Below, piece by piece: positions 1-8,111 of a stretch of DNA of 50,149 nt. Made by a program: the position numbers and the translations under genes. The number at the start of each line of letters is the position of its first letter. Positions within the stretch are counted from its first letter, which is position 1. Origin of the DNA: JAFLCM01 sp964510955 (lineage in GTDB: Bacteria; Planctomycetota; Phycisphaerae; Phycisphaerales; UBA1924). Under the pieces are notes generated by a model. That model had not been told where the DNA came from. It saw nothing but the letters and a program-made list of their open reading frames with translations, and ran no database searches. The DNA lies in the NCBI GenBank assembly GCA_964510955.1, contig CAZEDW010000030.1:1-50149 (forward strand). The letters are read 5' to 3'.

Positions 1-86
1 CGGCCGCCAAAGGGTGACAATTCGGACACACTTGGCGCGCCAATTTGGATCTCCTTGTCCTCCTAGGACACCCCCGCTATTGGATC

Positions 87-116
87 GGCCTTGGCGCTAG
101 CGCCAAGGCCTTTTTT
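87..116 (+). terminator. Rho-independent terminator
   Basis: Positions 87-110 are a perfect 24-nt palindrome (GGCCTTGGCG, CTAG centre, CGCCAAGGCC), directly followed by six T at 111-116. This is a textbook intrinsic terminator for plus-strand transcription entering from the left edge. The gene it serves is not in the window; positions 1-86 contain no recognisable coding sequence. Confidence 0.8.
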
Positions 117-240
117 GTAGCCGCACCCCGCTACCAACCACCGTAACGTCGCAATGATTGGAAGGGCGAATCGTTCTTCATTGCGGCGATGGATGCGCGT
201 GCCCGCAGGGTGAATGCCTCGCCGAACTTGGGAGGCGACT

Positions 241-1863
241 GTGCGGCAACTGGTGTTCATCGGAACGATCCTGATCGCGGCCGTGGCGGCGTTCGCGAAG
301 AAGGCGCCTCGCGCGTCTGTCGCGGGACCAGAATCTGCGTGCTCGGTGCTCGTCGGCAGGCCGACAGATCAGTCGGCAACCGTCAGTGTGCTGAGCGATT
401 CGGACGGCCGAGCCTGTGTTGAGTACGGCGCCGCATCGGGCGCTTACACCTCGAAGACCGGGGTAATGCCTCTCCGCGCGGGCGTCCCTACCGAGTTCGG
501 GCTCGTGGGGCTTCGGCCGGACTCCGAGTGCTTCTATCGCGTGAGCGTGCAGCGATCGTCCCAGCCGGCGGCGGCTCCGGGGGTAGAACAGCAGTGCCAT
601 ACCGCGCGCAAACCCGGCGCGATGTTCACGCTTTGCATCCAGGGCGATTCTCACCCCGAGCGGATCGGGCGAATGTACGACCCCGACCTGTATTTGCGCA
701 CGCTGAACAACGTGGCCGCGGACAAGCCGGACTTCTACTTCATGATGGGAGACGATGTCAGCATCGAGCGCCTGTTCGAGCAGAAGTCACTCTGCCAGTC
801 GTCGGTTGACGCGGTCTATGCCCATCAGCGCGGGTTTCTCGGGATCGTCGGGAAGGCCACGCCGCTCATGCTCGTCAATGGGAATCATGAGCAGGCCGCG
901 AAGTATCTGCTGGACGGCACGGCAAAAAACGGAGCCGTGTACGCCGGCATCGCCCGCACGAGGTTCTACCCGCTGCCCGCACCGGGTTTGTTCTACTCGG
1001 GCAACGCCGAGCCGGTGGAGCACATCGGACTACTGCGAGACTACTACGCGTGGGAGTGGGGCGACGCGCTGTTCGTGGTCATCGACCCGTATTGGCATTC
1101 GAGTGTCGTGGTCGACAACGAGGCCGGAACGAAGGCGCCTCAGCGCCCGGGCGGCGGCGAGCGGGGCGGGGGCGGCGAAAAGGGGCAGCGCGACGCGGCG
1201 GGCGACCAGCCCGAGGCACGGAAGGGCAAGGGCAACCGTGATCTCTGGCAGGTGACGCTCGGTGACTCGCAGTACCACTGGCTGGAAAAGACGCTGCGAG
1301 AGAGCCACGCGAAGTTCAAGTTCGTCTTCTGCCACCACGTGCTGGGTACGGGCCGCGGCGGCATCGAGGAGGCGACGCGGTATGAATGGGGAGGACAGGA
1401 AGGCGGCGGCGGCAAGCGGGACCGCAACGGCGGAAATGACGCCCAACCGCCGCGGCGTGGATTGGACAGGTTCTTTCAGAACCGCCCGACCTGGGACAAA
1501 CCGATCCACGCCCTGATGCGGGACACGGGTGTGACCATCTTCTTTCAGGGCCACGACCACCTCTACGCCCACCAGGAACTCGACGGCGTGATCTACCAGA
1601 CGTGCCCGAACCCGGCTGATCCGACGTTCACGGCGTTCAACAAGGAGGCGTACCAGTCGGGGGATGTCTTCCCGAACTCGGGGCATCTGCGCGTGACGGT
1701 GACAGGCGGGCCGAATGCTGCGTGCGCGGTGCAGTACGTCCGCTCCCTTCGCCAAAGCGATGAAACGGATAGCCTCAAGAACGGCTCGATCGTGCATGAG
1801 TACACCGCCAAGCCTCGTGCGGCGCTACCTGCGGTGCCGTCGGGCAAGGAGGGCGACAAGTGA
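241..1863 (+). CDS. Secreted metallophosphoesterase (purple acid phosphatase-like)
   Basis: This is a calcineurin-like phosphoesterase of 540 aa, predicted to hydrolyse phosphate esters outside the cytoplasm with a two-metal centre. The metal-ligand motifs appear in family order: GDSH (about 135-138), GDD (about 170), GNHE (about 214), HH (about 365) and GHDH (about 437). The N-terminal 35-120 region resembles the fibronectin-like domain that precedes purple acid phosphatase cores. The GTG start at 241 is chosen because GGGAGG lies at 230-235 and the product then begins directly with a hydrophobic export signal (VRQLVFIGTILIAAVAA); an ATG at 214 lacks this. A Gly/Arg-rich loop of about 30 residues interrupts the core before the HH motif, and a second one follows it. 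It is the first gene of a four-gene cluster, overlaps the next by 4 nt (GTGA), and is paralogous to the last gene of the cluster. Substrate unknown. Confidence 0.85.
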   Translation: MRQLVFIGTILIAAVAAFAKKAPRASVAGPESACSVLVGRPTDQSATVSVLSDSDGRACVEYGAASGAYTSKTGVMPLRAGVPTEFGLVGLRPDSECFYRVSVQRSSQPAAAPGVEQQCHTARKPGAMFTLCIQGDSHPERIGRMYDPDLYLRTLNNVAADKPDFYFMMGDDVSIERLFEQKSLCQSSVDAVYAHQRGFLGIVGKATPLMLVNGNHEQAAKYLLDGTAKNGAVYAGIARTRFYPLPAPGLFYSGNAEPVEHIGLLRDYYAWEWGDALFVVIDPYWHSSVVVDNEAGTKAPQRPGGGERGGGGEKGQRDAAGDQPEARKGKGNRDLWQVTLGDSQYHWLEKTLRESHAKFKFVFCHHVLGTGRGGIEEATRYEWGGQEGGGGKRDRNGGNDAQPPRRGLDRFFQNRPTWDKPIHALMRDTGVTIFFQGHDHLYAHQELDGVIYQTCPNPADPTFTAFNKEAYQSGDVFPNSGHLRVTVTGGPNAACAVQYVRSLRQSDETDSLKNGSIVHEYTAKPRAALPAVPSGKEGDK

Positions 1864-2201
1864 GACACCTCTTCGCTACAGCCACCGTTTTGCTCGCCTC
1901 TTTCGGCGTGCCTGCCTGGGCACACCCACCAGATGAGCACGGCAATCACGCCAACTACCCGGTTGATCCTGCCAAAGTTCGCCTGTGGACCAACGGCAAG
2001 ACCGGCGAGGCGGTGCGCGGGGCGTTCCTGGCGGCGCGGAGCGTCGACGGTGTCGTGAAGGTGAGCATCGAGCGCGAGAACGGGGATGTCGTGGTGTTTC
2101 CTCTCGCGGACTTGGCTGACGCGGATCGGGCCGAGGCGCAGAAGAAGATCGACGAGGTCAAGGCGATCAACGAGCGGCTGGTGGCGGTCGCTAGGGAGTA
2201 G
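1860..2201 (+). CDS. Exported SHD1-like domain protein
   Basis: This is a 113-aa protein with a signal peptide (about residues 1-21, ending near AWA-HPP) followed by one small domain. The pattern (RLWTNGKTGEAVRGAFLAA, then VVFPLADLADADR) matches the SHD1-like module (SLA1 homology domain 1) that is frequent in exported planctomycete proteins; its role in bacteria is not established. It starts with GTG overlapping the stop of the upstream phosphatase. It ends at a TAG (2199-2201). The same frame then stays open and becomes the YHYH protein downstream, so this is probably the N-terminal piece of one larger exported protein rather than an independent gene. A single-base error, a real nonsense mutation or stop-codon readthrough would all give this picture. 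Confidence 0.7.
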   Translation: MRHLFATATVLLASFGVPAWAHPPDEHGNHANYPVDPAKVRLWTNGKTGEAVRGAFLAARSVDGVVKVSIERENGDVVVFPLADLADADRAEAQKKIDEVKAINERLVAVARE

Positions 2202-2267
2202 CCCGGCGGTGCGGGTGGACCGGCTGGAAAGCCCGTCGCCGTCGATCCGAACCGTCCATCACAGGCC

Positions 2268-3791
2268 GTGCCTTTCGATTTCTTCGCGCCGTTCGTCAAG
2301 ACGCGCTGGGATGACCGCTGGCTGTACGTCGAGAGCGACGGTCTGCCGCATGCACCGTGGACGTATGCGCCGATGGTCGGCATCAAGAGTTGGCAGCAGC
2401 AGGTGCCGCTCCCGCAGGCGTACACCGGCGACAACGCGTGGCGCATCCCACTCAAGCCGAAACTAGCCGATCAACCGATCTCCGGCAAGACGGCGCTCTA
2501 TCGCGGAGCGATCGCGCTGGCCGCCAACGGTGTGCCGATCTTCAACGCGCTCAACAACCGGGGCGACGACACGTACAAGGTCGGGGAGCTCGACGACTAC
2601 GGCGGGCACAGCGGCCGCGGCGACGACTACCACTACCACATCGCACCGTTAGCGATCCAGACAATCGTCGGTAAGGACAAGCCGATCGCGTACGCGCTCG
2701 ATGGGTTCCCGCTGTATGGGTTGTTTGATCCGGCGGCCAAGCCCGGTGAAGACAAGGCGTGCCCGCTCGGCGGGACCGAGAAGCTCGACGAGTTGAACGG
2801 GCACTTCGGGGCACCGCCGAAGGACGCGCCGCCGGGGGGAGCGGGCACCAAGGGGCTGTACCACTATCACGCCAGTCTTGAGTACCCGTACATCAACGAC
2901 GGCGTGCGCGGCAAGGTGACTGTGAAGGACGACCAAATCGATCCGCAGCCGCGGGCCAACCCCGTGCGGCAGTGGCTCCAGCCGCTGCGGGGCGCGGCCA
3001 TCACCGGGTTCAAGACGCTCGCGGAGAAGTCGTGGTCGCTCGAGTACGCGCTGGCGGGCAAGAAACACCTGGTGAACTTCCGGATCGAGGACGCGGGGCA
3101 AGATGTGAAGTACGTGTTCGACTTCATCGACCCCGACGGCACGAAGAAGACCGAGACCTATCAGGCACGTGGGCAGCGGGGAGAGCGGCCCGCCGGAGAC
3201 AGGGGTGGCCGTGGCGATCGCCCGCCTCGTGATGACGGCCCGCCGCCGCGTCCGCCTGCCGATGGCGAGCGAAAGGAGCCCGACGCAGCACCGATCGTCA
3301 AGCCGCTCGGCGGCTTTGTGCTCACCAGCCCGGATGTTGCCGATGGCCGCCTCTCGATCGACTGCACGTGCGATGGCAAGAGTCGCTCGCCGGTGCTCGC
3401 GTGGGAGGGCGCGCCCAAGGACACAAAGGCCTTCGCCGTCGTAATGCAGCATGTGCCACCCGATGGCGGCGTGCATGTGTACATGGCCGTCGCCAACATC
3501 CCGGCGGCGGACGGCAAGGGCGAACTCAAGAGCGGCGACACGAAGACCGGCGCATGGGGCCAGAACACCGTGAACCGCCGCAGCGAGTACGCCCCACCTT
3601 GTTCGAAGGGCCCGGGCGACAAGGTTTACACGATCACGCTCTACGCGCTGTCAGCCGAGGCGTCACTGCTCACGGACAAGCCGCTGACTCGCGAGGCGCT
3701 GCTCGCCGCAATCAAGGACGGAACGCTGGCGACAGCGACGCTGGATGTGAAGTACGCGCGGCCGAATGCTGGCGGTAAGGAAGGACGCTGA
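2268..3791 (+). CDS. YHYH domain - PEBP (YbhB/YbcL) fusion protein
   Basis: The frame gives 507 aa from a GTG at 2268. Residues 1-215 form a YHYH-domain region, with NNRGDD, GGHSGRGDDYHYH and ALDGFPLYG motifs and a second YHYH near residue 205. A Gly/Arg/Pro-rich linker (about 300-340) leads to a complete PEBP/RKIP-like domain of the YbhB/YbcL type (FVLTSPDV, SPVLAWEGAP, HVYMAVANIP, ITLYALS). YHYH domains are known mainly from exported proteins and have no assigned reaction. No signal peptide and no convincing ribosome binding site precede the GTG. The 22 codons before it (2202-2267) are open in frame with the SHD1 gene, reading as a Gly/Pro-rich linker. I infer that SHD1 and YHYH-PEBP were one exported polypeptide. 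It ends 3 nt before the next gene. Confidence 0.8.
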   Translation: MPFDFFAPFVKTRWDDRWLYVESDGLPHAPWTYAPMVGIKSWQQQVPLPQAYTGDNAWRIPLKPKLADQPISGKTALYRGAIALAANGVPIFNALNNRGDDTYKVGELDDYGGHSGRGDDYHYHIAPLAIQTIVGKDKPIAYALDGFPLYGLFDPAAKPGEDKACPLGGTEKLDELNGHFGAPPKDAPPGGAGTKGLYHYHASLEYPYINDGVRGKVTVKDDQIDPQPRANPVRQWLQPLRGAAITGFKTLAEKSWSLEYALAGKKHLVNFRIEDAGQDVKYVFDFIDPDGTKKTETYQARGQRGERPAGDRGGRGDRPPRDDGPPPRPPADGERKEPDAAPIVKPLGGFVLTSPDVADGRLSIDCTCDGKSRSPVLAWEGAPKDTKAFAVVMQHVPPDGGVHVYMAVANIPAADGKGELKSGDTKTGAWGQNTVNRRSEYAPPCSKGPGDKVYTITLYALSAEASLLTDKPLTREALLAAIKDGTLATATLDVKYARPNAGGKEGR

Positions 3792-3794
3792 GCC

Positions 3795-5459
3795 ATGAAG
3801 GACGCAGATCCACAGGCGACGCGGATGGAGTCATCTCGGTGCGTCGCGCGACTCGCCGCCGCGGCCATCGCCATGACGGACTTGCTCACCGGCTCCCTCG
3901 CCGTGGCCCAGCCGAAAGACACCGGGAAGCAGGATCGGCAGGGGCTTCTCGCCCGCATGACTGCGTTCCACACGGAGGTTCCCGGCCACCCGTTCGACAT
4001 CGTTCTGGTGAACCCCACACCGACATCGGTGACGGCAAGCATCGTCGCGTACGCGGATACGGAGGGGTATGCGGAGGTGGTCGGCTCGTCGCGGCTTGAT
4101 CCGGGACGTACCGACACGCGCCTGTTGAAGGCCGGAGAACCTGCGCTCTTCATGATGGGCGACCTGCGGGCGGATACGGCGTACGCCTATCGATTCTGGA
4201 GCCGACTCGCTGCCACTGGCGCCGAAGGTGCGAAGGAGGTCGAGTTCAAGCCGAGCGAGCAGTACTCCTTCCACACGCTCCGGCCCGCAGGGTCATCGTT
4301 CACCTTTACCATCATCGCCGACTCGCACCTGGACGCGAACATGACGCCCGCGGTGTACGAGCAGACGCTCGCCAACGCCCTGGCCGACAAGCCCGATTTC
4401 CACATCGATCTCGGCGACACGTTCATGACCGACAAGCGAGGCAGGGAATTCAAGACCGCGGAGCCGCAGTACATCGCCCAGCGGTACTACTTCGGGAAAC
4501 TCTGCAACTCCGCACCGCTGTTCATGGTGCTGGGAAACCACGACGGCGAATGGGGCTACGCGCGGGGCGATGCCGATGCGATGGCACCGTGGTCGTTCGC
4601 GCAGCGGACCAAGTACTTTCCGCCGCCGGGGATCTTCGACAACGCCGACGGCAAGGCCATGTACTCGGGGTGTACGACGTACGCCAATGGACAAGGGGCC
4701 AACTACTACGCGTTCACATGGGGTGATGCGCAGTTCATCGTGCTCGATCCGTTCTGGTACACGAAGGAGAAGGCGCGTGGACCTGGAGGCCGAGGGGGAA
4801 GTGGCGCAGCGGGTGGCGGCAAGGGCGGTCGCGGCGGTGACGGTGGCAACGGCGGGAAGCCCGCGGATGATGCCGACACCACGCTCACCGATCAGGGCTG
4901 GACGATGACGCTCGGGCAGCCACAGTACGACTGGCTCACGCGCACGCTTGAGAACTCGCACAGCAAGTTCAAGTTCGTGTTCATCCATCACCTCGTCGGC
5001 GGGCTCGGGCGGTCGTCACGCGGCGGGATCGCGGCCGCGCCGTACTTCGAGTGGGGCGGCAGAAACGCGGACGCCTCCGATGGGTTTGTGGCGCACCGCC
5101 CTGGTTGGGCGATGCCAATCCACCAGTTGCTGGTCAAGAATCATGTGTCGGCCGTCTTTCACGGGCACGATCACCTGTACGTCCATGAGGAGTTGGACGG
5201 CATCGCCTATCAGTGCGTTCCGCAACCGGGGAACCTGAACGGCGGCACGAGAAGCGCGGCGGACTGTGGCTATCGAGCCGGGACGATTCTCGCGAGCCCC
5301 GGACACATGCGTGTGACGGTCACGCCGCAGGCCGCCAGGGTCAAGTTTGTGCGATCAGCGGTTCCCGCCGGCCCCGAGGTTGGAAAACGCGACCGAAGCG
5401 GCAATGGAACGGTGGTCGATTCGTACGACATTCGGGTAACTCGGGACGTACCCAAATAG
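3795..5459 (+). CDS. Secreted metallophosphoesterase, paralogue
   Basis: This is a second calcineurin-like phosphoesterase of 554 aa. Motifs in order are ADSHLD, LGDTF, GNHDGEW, HH (in VFIHHLVGG) and GHDHLY, which cover the usual dinuclear metal ligands. The N-terminus holds a hydrophobic export segment (RCVARLAAAAIAMTDLL) after a short polar stretch; an internal ATG at 3825 is an alternative start. A GGAAGG stretch lies about ten bases before the ATG. The protein shares its layout with the first phosphatase of the cluster: N-terminal beta domain, Gly-rich loop at the same place (about 325-360), SHxKFKFVF-HH, and C-terminal GHxRVTVT strand. The pair therefore arose by duplication and brackets the SHD1/YHYH gene. 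Probably co-transcribed with it; a hairpin downstream (5607-5634) may end the operon. Confidence 0.83.
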   Translation: MKDADPQATRMESSRCVARLAAAAIAMTDLLTGSLAVAQPKDTGKQDRQGLLARMTAFHTEVPGHPFDIVLVNPTPTSVTASIVAYADTEGYAEVVGSSRLDPGRTDTRLLKAGEPALFMMGDLRADTAYAYRFWSRLAATGAEGAKEVEFKPSEQYSFHTLRPAGSSFTFTIIADSHLDANMTPAVYEQTLANALADKPDFHIDLGDTFMTDKRGREFKTAEPQYIAQRYYFGKLCNSAPLFMVLGNHDGEWGYARGDADAMAPWSFAQRTKYFPPPGIFDNADGKAMYSGCTTYANGQGANYYAFTWGDAQFIVLDPFWYTKEKARGPGGRGGSGAAGGGKGGRGGDGGNGGKPADDADTTLTDQGWTMTLGQPQYDWLTRTLENSHSKFKFVFIHHLVGGLGRSSRGGIAAAPYFEWGGRNADASDGFVAHRPGWAMPIHQLLVKNHVSAVFHGHDHLYVHEELDGIAYQCVPQPGNLNGGTRSAADCGYRAGTILASPGHMRVTVTPQAARVKFVRSAVPAGPEVGKRDRSGNGTVVDSYDIRVTRDVPK

Positions 5460-5606
5460 TCGGCGGTGCCCCGGTACGCACCGGTCGATTCATGCCACTC
5501 TTCCGAACTGAGCCCAAAACACGCGGCGAATCGATGTTCTCGTCAAGTCGCGCTCAGTGGTCGGGCGTTGCCAATGGTCAGCATAGCGACCCCCCGCTAT
5601 TCGCAT

Positions 5607-5634
5607 AACCCCCGGGTCGCGAGACTCGGGGGTT
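5607..5634 (+). terminator. GCGA-capped hairpin, likely operon terminator
   Basis: A 12-bp stem (5607-5618 with 5623-5634, one G-T pair) closes on a GCGA tetraloop of the stable GNRA type. The tail is only moderately T-rich (GTCGTTTCTC), so termination is likely but not textbook. The core (5614-5628) recurs at 6867-6881, which marks it as a small intergenic repeat family. It follows the last phosphatase gene by about 150 nt; the stretch 5460-5606 shows no gene. Confidence 0.55.
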
Positions 5635-5672
5635 GTCGTTTCTCTGGGGTCGACGGGTGCCGCCATTCGTCG

Positions 5673-6482
5673 TCAACGAGAACCGGTCCAATCGGATCGT
5701 GCAAGGCCGAGGCCGACAGAAAAGCGCCCGCTGGGCGGCGGGCGTGAGGCGACGTGGCTCGGATGCTTCGTGCTCTGGACGCGGCGACGCCGATGCGCGG
5801 CTGATAGCCCGGCAAGGATCCACGGCACAGCCGCACCCGGCGACGGAACTGGCGTGTACTCGTACTCAACGGTAAGAGTCGCGCGTGACAAAACGCGGTC
5901 CCGCACGCTGCACTGAAAGAGATCGTTGCAGCGAAAGTCGGCATCGAAGGTGAGCGCGAAAGGTATGGTGCCCGTTCCCGAGTAGATCGAGAAGTCAGCG
6001 GGGTCGACGGTGTACATCGACAGATCCGAGTTGCCCGTGGGCGGCACCGCGTAGAGAGACGTCACGCCGCGGCCGAGCATGTCTCCGATTGTTCCGGTCG
6101 CCGGCCGGTGGTCCGCGGCTACGGCTGTCGACCCAGGGGGCGTGATTGTGGCCAGCCATTCGAGCGAGTACGTGCACTGCCCGAATGCTTCCGGCGTGTG
6201 CGCGGGGTTGTCGCCCGTCAACATCAGAATGTTGGTCATGCCTGTCTGCACGGCGATGGTCACGCTCACGAGGCTGCCGAGCGACGGATCGAACTGTGCG
6301 AAACTGACAGAGGGGCTCCACTGCGCGAACGTGTATTGCCCTCCCTCTGGCGGCAGAAAGAACGGGGAAATCGCGGAGTTGGAGACCGACTGAGTTTCGG
6401 AGAGGATGTCGGCGGTCACAATCCTTGCCCCACCAAGAGTGGCGGCTGCAGCGGTAATGCCTGCCAGGAGACGGAACTTCAC
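5673..6482 (-). CDS. Choice-of-anchor type exported protein with PEP-CTERM-like tail
   Basis: The frame gives 269 aa with an N-terminal signal (KFRLLAGITAAAATLGG), a central beta-rich region whose FDPSLGSLVSVTI stretch resembles choice-of-anchor E proteins, and a tail with the three PEP-CTERM-like elements: VPSPGAA motif, hydrophobic helix (AVPWILAGLSAA) and a basic cluster (HRRRR). Such tails direct exported proteins to exosortase-linked sorting. The start GTG at 6482 is chosen from a purine-rich site (GAGAGAGG) upstream and the signal peptide directly after it. A possible -10 (TACATT) sits at 6547-6552. Oddly, the frame continues about 35 residues past the basic cluster and through a terminator-like hairpin (5718-5744), with no stop in any frame before it. 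Function unknown. Confidence 0.7.
   Translation of the reverse strand: MKFRLLAGITAAAATLGGARIVTADILSETQSVSNSAISPFFLPPEGGQYTFAQWSPSVSFAQFDPSLGSLVSVTIAVQTGMTNILMLTGDNPAHTPEAFGQCTYSLEWLATITPPGSTAVAADHRPATGTIGDMLGRGVTSLYAVPPTGNSDLSMYTVDPADFSIYSGTGTIPFALTFDADFRCNDLFQCSVRDRVLSRATLTVEYEYTPVPSPGAAVPWILAGLSAAHRRRRVQSTKHPSHVASRPPPSGRFSVGLGLARSDWTGSR
5718..5744 (-). terminator. Terminator-like hairpin inside the 3' end of the PEP-CTERM gene
   Basis: On the minus strand a 7-bp GC stem (CGCCCGC with GCGGGCG, 6-nt loop) is followed by CTTTTCT. It looks like an intrinsic terminator, yet it lies upstream of the predicted stop codon (5673-5675) of the gene it would terminate. Confidence 0.45.
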
Positions 6483-7033
6483 GGGCACCTCTCTCTCCCC
6501 TCCAATAGCTGCGTACATCGAAACCGGGCGGACGCGGCCCGTCGAAAATGTACACGACGATTCCTCATTGCCGACGCCAATTGTGTGCACGGGACCTGCC
6601 TTTTTCCGGGTAATAATCGGCCACGTTCTCAGAACTTTGGTCGTCACACCGCCCCGGGGTCCGCTCAGGTCGAGATGGCCACAGGGTCACGCTTCAGTCG
6701 TGTCGCCCTGAGGCGGGAATGGATGGTGCGGCTGCATTTCGGGCACGCAAATCGCGGGCGGCGCGTGGCCAGAGTCACGCAGGCTGCAAAGAGCGTCGGT
6801 CGCGTCTCAAGTCCGGCCGGATAACCGAGCCTCCGCATAACCCTGCCCCGACTCGCAACGACCCACGGGTCGCGAGACTCGAGGATTGTCATTGTGCTGC
6901 GACAGAATGGTTATGGGCTCGATGCCGGGCCGCGCGTGCAACTGAAGCGGCGCGACACGGCCTCCAACCGATCGGGCGCTTAGGGCGGTCCCGCGGCTCC
7001 GGGACGGCCTTCTCGGTTGCACCGCGATCCTCA
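6483..7033. other. Intergenic region without a supported gene
   Basis: This 550-nt region holds the probable leader and promoter of the minus-strand gene ending at 6482 (purine-rich site near 6490-6500, TACATT at 6547-6552) and the second copy of a GCGA-capped hairpin (6861-6886), which follows the propeller gene on the minus strand. Short frames are present, including one on the minus strand at 6665-6892 with a CPKC motif, but none has a start signal or recognisable domain. Confidence 0.5.
6861..6886 (-). repeat. Second copy of the GCGA-capped hairpin repeat
   Basis: The core GGGTCGCGAGACTCG is identical to that at 5614-5628, and the following bases (GAGGATTGTCATT against GGGGGTTGTCGTT) are close to it. 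The outer stem here has two mismatches. It may terminate the minus-strand propeller gene. A CATAACC at about 6836 and a GGTTATG at about 6909 flank it in inverted orientation. Confidence 0.5.
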
Positions 7034-8098
7034 TCAGAACATCACCCTCGCGAAGGCGGCGCCGTCGAAGCGGTACACGCCCTTGCCCTGAGTGCCCACC
7101 CACAACCGCCCTTGCCGGTCCAGGAGCAGCTGAGTAAGCCAGATGGGCTTGCCGTCCGCTTGGACGAGGAACTGGGCCCACGTGGTGCCGTCGTATCGAC
7201 AGACGCTGCCGCCAAGCATGGCGATCCATAGCGTCCCGTCCTTGTCCCAGACGGCTGAAACGAAGGGCGAGTTTGGGTTGTCGCGGGTTGCGACACCCTG
7301 TTCCTTGCGGTACCCGGCCGGCTGGGCCGCGCCGGCGGGGGCGGCGGGGAGTTCGGCGAAGCGACTGATGGTATTGCTGAGCCAGAATTTTCCGTCTTTG
7401 TCCTCGACGATGGAGCGCACGCCGAAGCTGCCGTTCTCGCCGTGGCCGACCCATACGAATGATGACCCGTCGTAGCGGCACGCGCCGAGCGTGGAGGTGC
7501 CGAACCACACACGCCCCTTGCTGTCCTTGAGAATGGTGTAGACGTCGTAGGGGCTGTACTTGGCGTTGGGGTACTTCGAGCGCGGGAGCGCGGCGAAGTG
7601 CGCGTCGCCCGCCTCGGTGGCGGGGAACGTGAGTCGGTGCAGCGATGTGCCGTCCCAGCGGTACACCGCGCCCGAATCCTGCCCGGCGGGGAACCACAGG
7701 TCGTCAGGTCCCAGTTTCCATTCGCTCTTTGAAGCGTCGAGAGAGGTCAGAATACTGAACCCGCGCCCGTCAAACCTGGTCACCCCCCCGGGTTCGGAGT
7801 AGAGGAAGACGTTCCCCGCAAGGTCCTCCTGAATGCAGCGGATGTCATCGCCGGCGATCCCGTTCTCGGTCGTGTACCGCACGAGCACCTTCCCGTCGCA
7901 ACGGTACACGCCCTGCCCGTTGCTTCCGAACCACAGGGCCGAGTCCTTCGCCTGGTGCATGCACATGATGTGCGTGCCGAGTTCGGTCACGGTCTGACCG
8001 GCGGCGATCGGGGAGGCCGATGATGAAACGCTCGGGGCCTGCTGTGAGAAGGCCTCGGTCGTCAAGCAAAGGGTCACCGCCAGAGTGATGTGCTTCAT
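7034..8098 (-). CDS. Exported beta-propeller (two-component regulator propeller repeats)
   Basis: The product is 354 aa, with a signal peptide (MKHITLAVTLCLTTEAFSQQ) and a series of repeats of the Reg_prop type: LWFGSNGQGVYRCDG, VWFGTSTLGACRYDG, LWIAMLGGSVCRYDG, LWVGTQGKGVYRFDG. Each has a W[FIV]G..G...RYDG core about 40-60 residues apart, which builds a beta-propeller. In other bacteria these repeats form the periplasmic sensor of hybrid kinases. Here no kinase follows, so it is a free propeller of unknown ligand. The start is set at 8098 rather than the longer frame to 8197 because the signal peptide begins there and a TACCAT -10-like hexamer lies 7 nt upstream with no ribosome binding site, the pattern used by many genes here. 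Confidence 0.75.
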   Translation of the reverse strand: MKHITLAVTLCLTTEAFSQQAPSVSSSASPIAAGQTVTELGTHIMCMHQAKDSALWFGSNGQGVYRCDGKVLVRYTTENGIAGDDIRCIQEDLAGNVFLYSEPGGVTRFDGRGFSILTSLDASKSEWKLGPDDLWFPAGQDSGAVYRWDGTSLHRLTFPATEAGDAHFAALPRSKYPNAKYSPYDVYTILKDSKGRVWFGTSTLGACRYDGSSFVWVGHGENGSFGVRSIVEDKDGKFWLSNTISRFAELPAAPAGAAQPAGYRKEQGVATRDNPNSPFVSAVWDKDGTLWIAMLGGSVCRYDGTTWAQFLVQADGKPIWLTQLLLDRQGRLWVGTQGKGVYRFDGAAFARVMF

Positions 8099-8105
8099 CG
8101 CGGGC

Positions 8106-8111
8106 ATGGTA
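8106..8111 (-). promoter_or_regulatory. -10-like element TACCAT, leaderless type
   Basis: TACCAT on the minus strand ends 7 nt before the ATG at 8098. No Shine-Dalgarno is present, so transcription would begin at or next to the start codon. Confidence 0.5.

Noticed and set aside
63..260. Minus-strand frame over the first terminator
   Set aside because: It reads through a perfect intrinsic terminator and has no domain or start signal.
6665..6892. Short minus-strand frame with a CPKC motif
   Set aside because: No start signal, no second metal-binding pair, and it overlaps the repeated hairpin; likely chance.
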